DNA of 64,000 nt. It comes from Kordiimonadaceae bacterium. Its GTDB lineage: Bacteria > Pseudomonadota > Alphaproteobacteria > Sphingomonadales > Kordiimonadaceae. The DNA is taken from assembly GCA_017640725.1 (NCBI GenBank), contig JAEPQB010000003.1, positions 480,704 to 544,703 on the forward strand, written 5' to 3'. Position numbers and translations under genes: made by a program. Below, in pieces: positions 54,903-64,000 of the stretch. Under the pieces are notes generated by a model that was given only the letters and a program-made list of their open reading frames with translations, had not been told where the DNA came from and did no database searches. The stretch's first letter is position 1, and each line of letters begins with the position of its first letter.

Positions 54903-55684
54903 AGGTCGTATGCGTCCTCAATGGTGTAGTAAAAACTGCGGACGCGATTGACAAACTGCGGCGTTAGTCTGTGACCCATGCCCTTCATCATCAATTCGAT
55001 CTTGGTTTTGAGGTCACTTAGCTCAACACGTTTTTCATCAGTTTCAGGCTGTAGTTCGAGTCGGAGCTCAGCTTCGCTGACGAGCGCATCGAGACGCGGA
55101 ATTGTCCACATGGAGAAGCCTTCTGAGAATGTTCTCATATCCAGAAGCGTGTCTCGCAGTGGCCGCCATTCCATTTGTGGCCCCAGTGCTCTGAGCTCCT
55201 GAATGCGCAGTTGGAGCTGCAGCATCTTAGTGTCGCGGTCCTGAGCAAAAGCGTATGTTCTGGCTGCGGAAAAATATTGCCGCGCACTCGAATAATCGCC
55301 GGAAGCCGCGGTTGCATTTGCAGCTTGAATGCTCAGCGCCATGCGACGTTCGAGGGAGATATTAATGGGCTGAAGCTTAATCGCAATTTGCCAGGCTGCT
55401 GCCACCCGTTTCTTTTCCTTACGGGTTGAAGCGGACTTAGCTCTCAACAACGCCAAGTCGCGCCCTATGTCAGTCTCCATTTTGTGAAAATGCGTGTATT
55501 CACGCCAAGCGCGTTCGATGACCCGGTCAGCGTTAAACAATGTCAGGCTATCGTCCGTGCCTCCGAACTGATTCAAAACAGCCTGAGCGTATGCAGTTGC
55601 TTGCGCCGCCTCCTTCTCTTTGCGGTCTGCAAAGGCGGCCGGTGCAGTTAAAAATATAGCGAGAGCCAATAGCATTCTCAGCAT
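54899..55684 (-). CDS. Secreted helical protein of unknown function
   Basis: The 261-residue protein has a clear signal peptide (PAAFAD) followed by TPR-like helices, for example NATAASGDYSSARQYFSAAR. I know no family. Its Arg- and Lys-rich surface suggests binding to other proteins or wall polymers, but this is a guess. The frame extends upstream, but ATG 55684 has AAAGGAAC ahead. It lies downstream of the pyrG terminator, so it needs its own promoter. Confidence 0.65.
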   Translation of the reverse strand: MLRMLLALAIFLTAPAAFADRKEKEAAQATAYAQAVLNQFGGTDDSLTLFNADRVIERAWREYTHFHKMETDIGRDLALLRAKSASTRKEKKRVAAAWQIAIKLQPINISLERRMALSIQAANATAASGDYSSARQYFSAARTYAFAQDRDTKMLQLQLRIQELRALGPQMEWRPLRDTLLDMRTFSEGFSMWTIPRLDALVSEAELRLELQPETDEKRVELSDLKTKIELMMKGMGHRLTPQFVNRVRSFYYTIEDAYDL

Positions 55685-55760
55685 GTCAGTTCCTTTGGCT
55701 AAGCAATCTGCCCTAGGCAAATTATGCAGCAAAATCGATTCTGACGCTACTGATGCAAAA

Positions 55761-55784
55761 AGGGGGCCGAAAAGCCCCCTGGTC
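55761..55784 (-). terminator. Rho-independent terminator after pyrG
   Basis: On the minus strand AGGGGGC and GCCCCCT form a 7-bp stem around TTTTCG, with the second arm running into TTTTT (plus-strand AAAAA before 55761). It starts 28 bases after the pyrG stop. Confidence 0.9.
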
Positions 55785-55807
55785 TGTTTGCCCGTGCAGT
55801 TGCGGGC

Positions 55808-57439
55808 CTAAACCAAGCGGCTGTGCGTGACCGCCGCCTCAACGAAACTAGCAAACAGCGGGTGCGGTTCGAATGGCTTTGATTTCAATTCGGGATGGAA
55901 TTGTACACCAATAAACCAAGGATGGTCCGGCAACTCGATGATTTCTGGCAGTTCCCCGTTTGGCGACATACCGGAGAAAACCACACCGGCTTCTTCCAAC
56001 TGTTTCACATAACCAATGTTTACTTCATACCGGTGGCGGTGACGTTCGGATATCTCAGTCACGCCATAAATTTCTGCAACCTTGCTGCCTTCTTCAAGGA
56101 TCGCGTCATAGGCTCCCAAACGCATCGTTCCGCCAAGGTCTGTGTCTTCAGTGCGCACCTCGACACTTCCGTCTTCGCGGACCCACTCGGTGATCAGGCC
56201 CACCACGGGGTTCTTTTGGGCTTCAAATTCCGTTGAGCCCGCGTCTTTCACACCAGCAAGGTGACGAGCGGCTTCTACCGTCGCCATTTGCATGCCTAGA
56301 CAGATGCCAAAATAAGGAACGTTTCGTTCACGGGCAAACTTGGCGGCGGCAATCTTGCCTTCAGTGCCGCGTTTGCCGAATCCCCCAGGAACCAGAATTG
56401 CGTGCACATCCTCGAGCTGTGTTATCGCGTCGTCATCTTCGAAGACTTCTGACTCGATCCAACGCACATTCACTTTGACTTTGTTAGCAATGCCGCCGTG
56501 AACGATAGCCTCATTGAGTGATTTGTAGGCGTCTTTCAGACCCGTGTATTTGCCAACAACGGCAATGGTCACTTCACCTTCCGGGTTTTCAACCCGGTCC
56601 ATTATGTCTTCCCAGCGGCGCAAATCGGGTCCTTGAGAGTGTGCAAGACCAAAGGCTTTAAGCACTTCAACGTCCAAGCCCTCATTATGGTAACTCACGG
56701 GAACTGCATAAATTGATGATGCATCCAATGCGGGAATAACGGCGGTTTCTGCAACATTACAATAGAGCGACATTTTGCGGCGCTCTGAATCAGGAATGGG
56801 ATGCTCTGAGCGACAAACCAATATGTCAGGCTGGATACCAATCGAGCGCAAATCTCGAACACTGTGCTGAGTTGGTTTGGTTTTAAGTTCGCCGGCTGCG
56901 GCGAGGTAAGGCACCAATGTCAGGTGAACAAATATGGACCGCCCACGACCCAGGTCGATTGAAAGCTGACGAATGGCCTCCATAAATGGTGCAGCTTCAA
57001 TGTCACCAGCTGTGCCGCCAATTTCACACAGCATGAAATCAATACCGTCCTGCTCAGCCAGCGCAAATTCTTTAATCGCATCGGTCACGTGAGGAATCAC
57101 CTGAACTGTGCCACCAAGATAATCGCCGCGGCGTTCTTTTGAGATGATCTGCTGATAAATGCGGCCGGAAGTGATGTTGTCGCTTTGGCGGGATGCCACA
57201 CCTGTGAAGCGCTCATAGTGGCCCAGGTCCAAATCTGTTTCTGCGCCATCATCCGTCACATAAACCTCACCATGCTGGTACGGGCTCATGGTTCCGGGAT
57301 CAACATTCAAGTAGGGGTCAAGCTTGCGTAAGCGAACAGAATAGCCGCGAGCCTGCAACAGCGCACCCAAAGATGCCGAAAGCAGTCCTTTACCCAATGA
57401 GCTAACCACCCCACCCGTAATGAAAATATAGCGCGTCAT
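55808..57439 (-). CDS. pyrG: CTP synthase
   Basis: The 543-residue enzyme makes CTP from UTP using glutamine. The N-terminal synthetase has [20 protein letters not shown] and [21 protein letters not shown]. The C-terminal glutaminase has the nucleophile in [14 protein letters not shown] and the catalytic pair in [12 protein letters not shown]. Six codons earlier a TTG is in frame, but ATG 57439 has AGAGGAATCT ahead. A terminator follows. Confidence 0.97.
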   Translation of the reverse strand: MTRYIFITGGVVSSLGKGLLSASLGALLQARGYSVRLRKLDPYLNVDPGTMSPYQHGEVYVTDDGAETDLDLGHYERFTGVASRQSDNITSGRIYQQIISKERRGDYLGGTVQVIPHVTDAIKEFALAEQDGIDFMLCEIGGTAGDIEAAPFMEAIRQLSIDLGRGRSIFVHLTLVPYLAAAGELKTKPTQHSVRDLRSIGIQPDILVCRSEHPIPDSERRKMSLYCNVAETAVIPALDASSIYAVPVSYHNEGLDVEVLKAFGLAHSQGPDLRRWEDIMDRVENPEGEVTIAVVGKYTGLKDAYKSLNEAIVHGGIANKVKVNVRWIESEVFEDDDAITQLEDVHAILVPGGFGKRGTEGKIAAAKFARERNVPYFGICLGMQMATVEAARHLAGVKDAGSTEFEAQKNPVVGLITEWVREDGSVEVRTEDTDLGGTMRLGAYDAILEEGSKVAEIYGVTEISERHRHRYEVNIGYVKQLEEAGVVFSGMSPNGELPEIIELPDHPWFIGVQFHPELKSKPFEPHPLFASFVEAAVTHSRLV

Positions 57440-57490
57440 AGATTCCTCTGAATTCAAATTATCTCATGCCTGCGGCATTCTTAGTGTCTC

Positions 57491-57525
57491 TATAAAAGAG
57501 AAGCGGGGGCTCTTGGCCCCCGCTT
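57491..57525 (-). terminator. Rho-independent terminator after secG
   Basis: On the minus strand AAGCGGGGGC and GCCCCCGCTT make a perfect 10-bp stem with a 5-base loop, followed by CTCTTTTAT. It lies 9 bases beyond the secG stop and separates secG from pyrG. Confidence 0.92.
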
Positions 57526-57534
57526 TGAAGTCTC

Positions 57535-57861
57535 TTATCCCTCGCCGTCCTGCGGGACGGTGGGAACGTCGGGCAATGTACTGTCCGTTTCCTCCAGTTC
57601 CTGCTCCAGCGCCTGGTCAATTACTGAGGCGCCTCGGTCGTCCTGTGCGGCATGCCAGCCAAGCAGCAAAGAGTTTGCAAGAAATATGATCGCGAGCCAT
57701 TTGGTAGTCTTAGAGAGAGCATCGCCAGCGCCGCGCGCAGACATCATGCCGCCAGAACCGCCACCAATGCCCAGTGCGCCGCCTTCAGACCTTTGAAGGA
57801 GAATCGTCGCAACCATGGCAACAGCCACAATCAAATGGATGGTCAGTAGAATAGCTTCCAT
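57535..57861 (-). CDS. secG: Protein translocase subunit SecG
   Basis: The 108-residue membrane protein has two helices (ILLTIHLIVAVAMVATILLQ and LAIIFLANSLLLGWHAA) with the family loop RSEGGALGIGGGSGGMMSARGAGDALSKTTK between them, quoted by key parts only. SecG helps the SecYE channel. An acidic Glu/Asp/Pro tail follows. ATG 57861 starts at the first helix; the frame is longer. tpiA lies 93 bases upstream on the same strand. Confidence 0.93.
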   Translation of the reverse strand: MEAILLTIHLIVAVAMVATILLQRSEGGALGIGGGSGGMMSARGAGDALSKTTKWLAIIFLANSLLLGWHAAQDDRGASVIDQALEQELEETDSTLPDVPTVPQDGEG

Positions 57862-57954
57862 CGTCGTAATCCGTACATTTGTGGGTGAACACGAATACAC
57901 CCATACCAAAGCGCGGTTTCTATATCAATTGCTACAGCTTTGCCAAGTGCAAAA

Positions 57955-58713
57955 TCACGTCGTGCGATACGCGTCGATGATTCCGTTGAAATCTGCTGCT
58001 TTTAAGCTGGCGCCGCCGACCAGCGCACCATTAACATTTTCAACCCCCATGAGCTCACTTGCATTAGCAGGTTTCACAGACCCGCCATAAAGAATGGCAA
58101 TTGAGGAACCCGCTTCTTGGTATCGATCAACGAGAGCACCACGAATGGCGGCGTGGACTTCCGCCACGTCACCTGTTGTGGGGGTGCGTCCCGTGCCAAT
58201 CGCCCATACAGGCTCGTAAGCTATGATGATTCTGTCTGCAGCTGCATCAGCTGGAATGGAGGCCGCTACCTGGGACAGCACAACGTCGAGAGTATTGCCA
58301 GCGTCACGCTCGGCTTCTGTTTCGCCCACGCAGATGATGGCAACCAGTCCGGCAGCTAGTGCTGCCGAGGCTTTTTGGGCAACCAGTTCGCTGCTCTCGC
58401 CATGATCAGCACGCCGTTCAGAGTGACCAACAATCACGTGCGAAGCACCGCTGTCAGCCAGCATTTCAGCTGAGACGTCACCAGTATGTGCGCCGCTAAC
58501 ATTGGTGTGGCAGTCTTGTCCGCCGATCAATATCCTTGTTGGGGATGTAGCCGCAAATGAAGCAATTATGGTATACGGCGGGCAAAGTAATACATCGCAA
58601 TCTGCCTCCGATCCAGTGGTGAGCATGTCTGCAAGTGCATCCAATTGCTCATGGCTTTCTTTCAAGCCGTTCATTTTCCAATTGCCTGCGACCATGGACC
58701 GAGCTGTCGTCAT
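57955..58713 (-). CDS. tpiA: Triose-phosphate isomerase
   Basis: The 252-residue barrel enzyme interconverts dihydroxyacetone phosphate and glyceraldehyde 3-phosphate. Motifs: AGNWKMNG (catalytic Lys), [14 protein letters not shown] (His), [15 protein letters not shown] (catalytic Glu and loop 6) and [11 protein letters not shown]. The ATG at 58713 has GGGGAGGG ahead; the frame extends upstream without support. It is divergent from ppiD and precedes secG. Confidence 0.96.
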   Translation of the reverse strand: MTTARSMVAGNWKMNGLKESHEQLDALADMLTTGSEADCDVLLCPPYTIIASFAATSPTRILIGGQDCHTNVSGAHTGDVSAEMLADSGASHVIVGHSERRADHGESSELVAQKASAALAAGLVAIICVGETEAERDAGNTLDVVLSQVAASIPADAAADRIIIAYEPVWAIGTGRTPTTGDVAEVHAAIRGALVDRYQEAGSSIAILYGGSVKPANASELMGVENVNGALVGGASLKAADFNGIIDAYRTT

Positions 58714-58950
58714 GGTTTCCCTCCCCTGAATATGTTCTTTCCGCCTTGAAGCGGTTGGACCTGAGAGCCCGTCCCTAGCAAATTCATATGTGCCTGACCA
58801 GACAGAAGCAAATAATTCACTCAACTCAACGTTATTCTGTCGCCAGAGGCTTGTTTTTCAGTGATCTGGGCGCTAAGGATGAGCGCTTGTTTTGGGCGGG
58901 TTGTCTGACACCGGAAGACCCGCGTGAGTTTGATAAGAGGAATCCCGCTC

Positions 58951-60882
58951 ATGCTGTTGAAATTGCGTGGTGGTTTAAACCATTTTTTAGTGACAATTCT
59001 TTTGGGTCTTTTGATCGCGGCTTTCGCCGTCTGGGGTATTGGCCCTGGAATGCTATCTGGCTCAAACCAGTATGTTGCAAAAGTTGGTGGCACTGAAGTT
59101 TCAACTAACCGGTTTTTCAACTTGGTTCAGCAGCGGGCGCAGGCCCTTCAGATTCAGTTCGGCGGCGAATTCAGTACGCCTCAGCTTGTTCAGATGATGC
59201 GTCTTGACCAGCAGGTCCTTGGCCAAATGATCGTAGATGCCGCTGTGAAAGAGCATATTTCAAGCCTCGGTTTGCGTGCCACAGACGAGCAGCTGGCAGC
59301 AGAACTTCGCAACATTGAAGCATTCAAAATGCCAGGTGGTGGTTTTAGCCCCGAGTTGATGCAGCAGGCACTGATTAGCAACAATATCTCTCAGCTGGAA
59401 CTTTTTCAGGATTTGCGTAGCGCTGTGACCCGCACACAGTTGATCGACAGCTTTGTTGTGGAAGATATGATTTCGCGTGAGATGGCGAACGAGCTTTATA
59501 CATGGCAGGCAGAACGCAGAGGCGCAGCCATGATCAACTTTGGTGCTGATGAACTGCCCGAGATTGCGGCACCAACGGATGAGCAAGTTGTTGAATTTTA
59601 TGAGGCCAATAAGACTGGCTACATGACACCCGAACGCCGCAGCTATGATTATCTTATGCTGACCCCCGCTTTCTTTGAAGCGGACGTCGAAATTCCAGAG
59701 GGCGAGTTGGAGCGAATTTACGATCAACGCTCTGACGAATTTGCGGCATCTGAAATCCGGTCCGTTTTCCAGGTTTCATTTGACACCGAACAACAGGCCC
59801 AAGAATTTGTTTCAGCTGTAAACTCTGGCGCTGATTTCGCTGAGACAGCGGTTGCAATGACGGACTTTGCTGCAAACGAAATTGACCTCGGCGACAACAC
59901 GCGTGCTGATATCGAAGCTGAGTTTGGTGCCGATGCAGCCGAACTTGTTTTCGGCCTTGATGAAAATGCGCCGTCCACGCCAGCGGAAGACATCGCCGGC
60001 TGGAGTGTGTTTATGGTGCCGTCTGTTACGCGCATTGAAGGCAAAAGCTTTGAGGAAGTTCAGGCAGAACTTGAGCAAGAGTTTCGAAGCGAGCAAGCCA
60101 TCGACATTATGTTTGATTATCAAGGACGTATTGATGAGGCCATGGAGGCAACTGGTGTCCTTGCTGAAATTGCACAGAATGTTGGTCTGACCCTCGCTAC
60201 AGTGTCAGATATTGATGCTCAGGGGCGCTCTGTTGATGGGTCTCCTGCTGTTACACAGCAAAACGAGTATATCGTTCAGTCTGCGGCTTTCCGCGAAGAG
60301 CTTGGTGCCGAGCCAACAATCACAGATATCAACCCAACAGATGTCACACAGGGCTTCTACCTGTTTGAGCTGACGGATATCAAGTCGCCTGCAGAACAAC
60401 CGCTGGAAGACATTCGCGCAAGTGTGGTTGCAGATTGGACAGCGGAACGCCAGCGTGAACAAGCAGGTGAAATAGCAGAAACGGCAGTTGCCCGTTTGCA
60501 AGCGGGTGAAAGTGCTGAAGTGGTGGCAGAGGAACTGGGTGGTATTTCGTTTGAAGCCAAGAATGTTGCCCGCACAGGTGACAACAGTTCCAACCTCGCG
60601 GCGAATATTCGCCGACTGATTTTTGAGTTGGAGGTTGGTGACGTTGAAAGTGCTGCTGCTGCCGATGGCAACGGCTATGTGGTTGTTAAAGTTTTGGACA
60701 AGCAGACTGGTGATGCTGAAAGCGCCGAAGGACAAGTGAACGCATTGCTCGATCAGCTAAACGCAGATTTTCAGGAAGAGTTATTTGCGCAGTACCAAGC
60801 GTATTTGACGGAACTGTATCCTGCTGAAGTCAACAATCTCCTAATTCAGGAGTTGTTCAACCCGGATAACTTTCAGCAGTGA
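58951..60882 (+). CDS. ppiD: PpiD-like membrane-anchored periplasmic chaperone
   Basis: The 643-residue protein has one N-terminal membrane helix (FLVTILLGLLIAAFAVWGIG), a SurA_N-type domain (GGTEVSTNRFFNLVQQRAQAL, LGQMIVDAAVKEHISSLG) and a parvulin-like middle with loose conservation (YLMLTPAFFEADVEI, FAETAVAM). It would assist folding of exported proteins near the Sec channel. The parvulin active site looks degenerate. ATG 58951 follows AGAGGAAT; GTG 58924 is also in frame. Its stop overlaps the trpE start. Confidence 0.88.
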   Translation: MLLKLRGGLNHFLVTILLGLLIAAFAVWGIGPGMLSGSNQYVAKVGGTEVSTNRFFNLVQQRAQALQIQFGGEFSTPQLVQMMRLDQQVLGQMIVDAAVKEHISSLGLRATDEQLAAELRNIEAFKMPGGGFSPELMQQALISNNISQLELFQDLRSAVTRTQLIDSFVVEDMISREMANELYTWQAERRGAAMINFGADELPEIAAPTDEQVVEFYEANKTGYMTPERRSYDYLMLTPAFFEADVEIPEGELERIYDQRSDEFAASEIRSVFQVSFDTEQQAQEFVSAVNSGADFAETAVAMTDFAANEIDLGDNTRADIEAEFGADAAELVFGLDENAPSTPAEDIAGWSVFMVPSVTRIEGKSFEEVQAELEQEFRSEQAIDIMFDYQGRIDEAMEATGVLAEIAQNVGLTLATVSDIDAQGRSVDGSPAVTQQNEYIVQSAAFREELGAEPTITDINPTDVTQGFYLFELTDIKSPAEQPLEDIRASVVADWTAERQREQAGEIAETAVARLQAGESAEVVAEELGGISFEAKNVARTGDNSSNLAANIRRLIFELEVGDVESAAAADGNGYVVVKVLDKQTGDAESAEGQVNALLDQLNADFQEELFAQYQAYLTELYPAEVNNLLIQELFNPDNFQQ

Positions 60883-62384
60883 TCAGCGAAGTCGATTTTC
60901 CAGATTTTGAAAAACGCTACACAGCGGGAACACCGCAAGTCCTATATCGCTCTTTAGTGGCTGATTTGGACACGCCTGTGTCCGCGTATATGAAACTCAC
61001 GCGAGATGAGAGATATAGCTGCCTTCTGGAATCTGTCGAAGGCGGCGAGACCCGCGGACGATATTCCATTATTGGCCTGCGGCCTGATCTAATTTGGAAA
61101 AACACTGGCGAGCAATCAGGCGTTTGCACCGATGTTAGCCGCACGGGCGCACTGAGTTTCCAGGCAATGGATGGCGCACCGCTGGATTGCCTGCGACAGC
61201 TGATCTCCGAGAGTTTGATTGACTTACCCCACCCACTGCCACCGATGGCGGCGGGGCTCGTGGGCTACATGGCATACGATATCGTGCGCCAGATGGAAAA
61301 CATCGGCCCTGCCCGATCCGACCCGTTGGGCATGGAAACCAGTATTTTCATCCGCCCGACGGTAATGGCGATTTTTGATAGCGTAACCAACCTCGTAACA
61401 GTTGTTGTGCCCGTTCGTCCATCTGTTGTCGACGCGCGCCAAGCTTTTGACGAGGCTCATGAACTCATAGATCAGATGATTGATCGATTGGATGCTCCAC
61501 TTCCTTTGATGCCATCTGTCGCGGTTCCAGAGATTGCAGATGCTGTTTCAAACACGCCAAAAGACGCGTTTGAAGGCATGGTTAAAAAAGCACAGGATTA
61601 CATCCTTGCGGGTGATATTTTCCAGGTGGTGCTCAGCCAACGCTTCAGCATGCCATTTGAATTGCCTGCATTTGCGCTTTACCGCGCTCTGAGACGGACA
61701 AACCCGTCACCTTTCATGTATCACCTGGCATTTGATGATTTTGCGATCGTTGGATCCAGCCCGGAAATTCTGGTGCGTCTGCGGGATGACGAAGTCACCA
61801 TTCGCCCCATTGCTGGAACGCGCTGGCGCGGTAAAGACCAGGCAGAAGACATCCAGCTATCTGAGGAGTTGCTGGCAGACCAGAAAGAGCTTGCCGAGCA
61901 TCTGATGCTTCTGGACCTTGGTCGAAACGATGTCGGAAGAGTTTCTAATCCTGGCACAGTTCAAGTCACGGCCAGAAATACGATCGAATACTATTCTCAC
62001 GTCATGCATATTGTCTCAAACGTCGTTGGCGAACTTGACCCCCAATATGATGCCATTGATGCACTTTCGGCAGGCTTTCCGGCTGGTACGGTATCCGGTG
62101 CCCCCAAGGTCCGAGCGATGGAAATCATTGATGAACTTGAGGTGGATGCGCGCGGTGTTTATGCCGGCAGCGTGGGTTATTTCAGTGCGAACGGTTCGAT
62201 GGACACAGCCATTGTGCTGAGGACTGCCATAGTGAAAGGCAATGTTATGCACGTCCAAGCAGGTGCCGGTGTTGTGGCGGATAGCGTACCAGAATACGAA
62301 TATAATGAGTGTGTTAACAAAGCGCGTGCGCTTGTCGTGGCGGCTAAAGAGGCCCTCAGGTTTGCTTCATCTAACCGGGGCTAG
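60879..62384 (+). CDS. trpE: Anthranilate synthase component I
   Basis: The 501-residue enzyme converts chorismate to anthranilate with ammonia from TrpG. Motifs: YMKLTRDERYSCLLESVEGGE near the start (tryptophan feedback site), and PFMYHLAFDDFAIVGSSPEILVR, RPIAGTRWRG, HLMLLDLGRNDVGRVS, FPAGTVSGAPKVRAMEII and VQAGAGVVADSVPEYEYNE in the chorismate domain, cited by key parts. It starts at GTG overlapping the ppiD stop (GTGA), so it is cotranscribed with ppiD. No leader peptide is possible at this junction. Confidence 0.96.
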   Translation: MISEVDFPDFEKRYTAGTPQVLYRSLVADLDTPVSAYMKLTRDERYSCLLESVEGGETRGRYSIIGLRPDLIWKNTGEQSGVCTDVSRTGALSFQAMDGAPLDCLRQLISESLIDLPHPLPPMAAGLVGYMAYDIVRQMENIGPARSDPLGMETSIFIRPTVMAIFDSVTNLVTVVVPVRPSVVDARQAFDEAHELIDQMIDRLDAPLPLMPSVAVPEIADAVSNTPKDAFEGMVKKAQDYILAGDIFQVVLSQRFSMPFELPAFALYRALRRTNPSPFMYHLAFDDFAIVGSSPEILVRLRDDEVTIRPIAGTRWRGKDQAEDIQLSEELLADQKELAEHLMLLDLGRNDVGRVSNPGTVQVTARNTIEYYSHVMHIVSNVVGELDPQYDAIDALSAGFPAGTVSGAPKVRAMEIIDELEVDARGVYAGSVGYFSANGSMDTAIVLRTAIVKGNVMHVQAGAGVVADSVPEYEYNECVNKARALVVAAKEALRFASSNRG

Positions 62385-63373
62385 CTCGCCGCAGCTTCGC
62401 GTTCACGATTTAGGGCCTCATTCATTATTTGGCTAATAGGGACCAGGGTTAAATCTTTGAAATCCAATGTTTTTTGCCATTCTTCCAGTGCTTCAAGAGT
62501 AACATCATAAGGATGCCCAATGGCAATGGCGTAGCCTCGCAACCGCGCAATCTTTTCAGTCGTTTCAAGTTGCCGCAGGATGTACTCCCGATCACGTTCA
62601 TTATCCAAAAAAACATCCCGGGCCACAAATGGCACACCCAATGCCTTGGCCGCGCGCTTTCCCATGCTGTTTGGCGTCGTCAGGCTATCAACAAACAAGA
62701 GACCCTCATTGCGGAGGCGTGCCATTACCCTGACCATCAAAGCCGGGTCTTCAGTAATCAAACTGCCCATATGATTATTGATGCCCACAAATCCTTCAAA
62801 TTGAGCAAGGTTCCAATTTATGCGTTTGCTGAACTCTTCGTAACTCAGGCCGGCGAGAAGTGCGTTGTTGCCGGGGTCAGCCGATGATCGGTGTGATTGC
62901 ATCGGCAAATGCACCATGAGCTCATGCCCTGCCTCTTTTGCGGCAGCCGTTTGCGGGGCTAGGTCTTCTGCATAGGGTAAAAATGCCAAGGTCAGTGGGC
63001 CTGGAAACGCTGTTAAGCGCTTGGATGCCTCTTTGTCCAACCCCAGGTCATCAATAATGATCGCAATTTTTGGTTTTTTGCGCTCTGCCGCGGTAGGAAC
63101 TGTAGCAGAAGCATTACTAACCCACGCTGGTAAGGCGGGCTCTGGAACAACAGCTTCTAGGTCATTTATGGAGACCGTTACCCGAGCAACACGGTCGCCT
63201 TGGTACTCCTCGATGATGGCAACCAAGTCAGCATTGTCGACTTTGATGGCTGTGGACTCCGATTTCCCGTTTGAGAATAACGCCACCATTAATCCAGCAA
63301 ACACTATCAGAACCATGCCAATATAGACCTTGGCACTTCTAGCAATTGGGTGTTGAATCTGGCTGTTGCTCAC
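62381..63373 (-). CDS. Divergent polysaccharide deacetylase (YibQ family)
   Basis: The 330-residue protein has one N-terminal membrane anchor (VYIGMVLIVFAGLMVALF), a linker, and a deacetylase-like barrel with AIIIDDLGLD, LAFLPYAEDLAPQTAAAKEAGHELMVHLPM and INNHMGSL, the marks of the divergent polysaccharide deacetylase family. Enzyme activity is not established for these proteins; they are linked to cell-wall work. It lies convergent to trpE, sharing a CTAG stop, and divergent from trpG, so it splits trpE from trpG. Confidence 0.85.
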   Translation of the reverse strand: MSNSQIQHPIARSAKVYIGMVLIVFAGLMVALFSNGKSESTAIKVDNADLVAIIEEYQGDRVARVTVSINDLEAVVPEPALPAWVSNASATVPTAAERKKPKIAIIIDDLGLDKEASKRLTAFPGPLTLAFLPYAEDLAPQTAAAKEAGHELMVHLPMQSHRSSADPGNNALLAGLSYEEFSKRINWNLAQFEGFVGINNHMGSLITEDPALMVRVMARLRNEGLLFVDSLTTPNSMGKRAAKALGVPFVARDVFLDNERDREYILRQLETTEKIARLRGYAIAIGHPYDVTLEALEEWQKTLDFKDLTLVPISQIMNEALNREREAAAS

Positions 63374-63508
63374 GTAGATTTTTACTCTTCAATAATTTAT
63401 TACTTCAAGACGCTATGCACTTCTTGCACGGTTGCAACGCCAAGCTTAGAATGCGCCAAATCCGGCGAGACTGCTCATAGTGAACGACGCCCAATCTGAC
63501 TGTTTCTT

Positions 63509-64000
63509 ATGTATATTCTTATCGATAACTACGACAGCTTTACATACAATTTGTACCATTATCTAACGGATTTGGGCGTAGATGTGGCTGTTCATAGAAA
63601 TGACCAGATTTCTGTCGACCAAATTTTGGAGCTGAGGCCTTCTGGCATTATTATCAGCCCAGGCCCCTGTACTCCAAACGAGGCAGGGATTTGTCTGGAG
63701 CTGATCGAACGCTGCAAAGGTAAGATACCTGTATTGGGGGTTTGTCTAGGGCACCAATCCATTGCGCAGGTATTTGGTGCTGAAGTGGTTCGTGCCCCTT
63801 ATGTCATGCATGGCAAGACCAGCGATGTAAAACACACAGCGAAGAGTGTTTTTGATGGGCTGCCAACGCCGTTTGTCGCAACACGCTACCATTCGCTGAC
63901 TGTGGAACCTGATAGCATGCCTGATTGCCTGGAGGTAACAGCTGAAACTGAGGACGGGATCATCATGGGCCTTGCCCACAAGGACTATTGCTTGCACGGC
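63509..64000 (+). CDS. trpG: Anthranilate synthase component II, glutamine amidotransferase (partial)
   Basis: The open frame from ATG 63509 runs to the end of the window (164 codons, no stop), so the gene is cut off. Motifs match class-I glutaminases: [31 protein letters not shown], the nucleophile in [20 protein letters not shown], and RYHSLTVE. It supplies ammonia to TrpE, encoded 1.1 kb upstream. Relatives may also serve folate synthesis (PabA). The gap of 135 bases upstream would hold its promoter. Confidence 0.93.
   Translation, partial: MYILIDNYDSFTYNLYHYLTDLGVDVAVHRNDQISVDQILELRPSGIIISPGPCTPNEAGICLELIERCKGKIPVLGVCLGHQSIAQVFGAEVVRAPYVMHGKTSDVKHTAKSVFDGLPTPFVATRYHSLTVEPDSMPDCLEVTAETEDGIIMGLAHKDYCLHG

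Overview
The window reads as chromosomal DNA of an alphaproteobacterium with roughly balanced GC. I infer this from several signs: a pyruvate dehydrogenase E1 beta that carries its own lipoyl domain, the NtrBC-NtrYX block next to dusB, a fused IspDF enzyme, an Hfq-HflX pair, and a COQ10-type START protein in a lipoate/PDH gene row. The overall set resembles Kordiimonas-like marine bacteria, but that genus guess is from memory and unproven. I see no rRNA, tRNA, CRISPR array, insertion sequence or phage gene. No gap between genes exceeds 300 bases.

Layout. 1-900: tail of a membrane protein and two small coupled unknown genes. 1-4.5 kb: a chemoreceptor with a NIT-like sensor and an outer-membrane porin. 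4.7-9.8 kb: a LytS/LytTR two-component pair, a membrane TIR-TPR protein and an LhgO-type FAD oxidase. 9.8-13.7 kb: an exported amidohydrolase, a CadC-like membrane regulator and a divergent secreted LamG-like protein sharing a repeat-rich intergenic region. 13.8-19.6 kb: a saccharopine-dehydrogenase-like enzyme, a MipA-like porin, a nucleotidyltransferase, a PAP2 phosphatase, a GDPD phosphodiesterase and MazG. 19.6-21.4 kb: a membrane-anchored caspase-like protease preceded by and overlapping a small EACC1-like protein. This is my best candidate for an under-described conflict or cell-suicide module. 21.5-33.6 kb: a block on the minus strand in transcription order dusB-ntrB-ntrC-ntrY-ntrX-trkA-trkH-hfq-hflX, covering nitrogen sensing, potassium uptake, RNA chaperone and ribosome-associated GTPase. 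33.7-36.9 kb: ispDF-pgpA-yeiH-cinA on the plus strand.

36.9-47.5 kb holds a long minus-strand row: ftsB-like, then pdhA-pdhB-(4-TM protein)-pdhC-cupin-lpd-(DUF4287/5655)-lipA-two DUF3667 proteins-COQ10 family-coiled-coil protein. It makes the PDH complex and the lipoyl cofactor it needs. 47.6-51.9 kb is an accessory stretch with four genes of unknown function, including a secreted beta-propeller-like protein. 51.9-58.7 kb carries eno, an M20 peptidase, a secreted helical protein, pyrG, secG and tpiA. 58.9-64 kb carries ppiD-trpE, a convergent polysaccharide-deacetylase-like gene, and trpG running off the window end.

Many genes here overlap or abut by a few bases, so most regulation probably happens at operon level. 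Start codons were chosen by ribosome-binding site and family alignment from memory; several differ from the longest open frame, as noted per entry.
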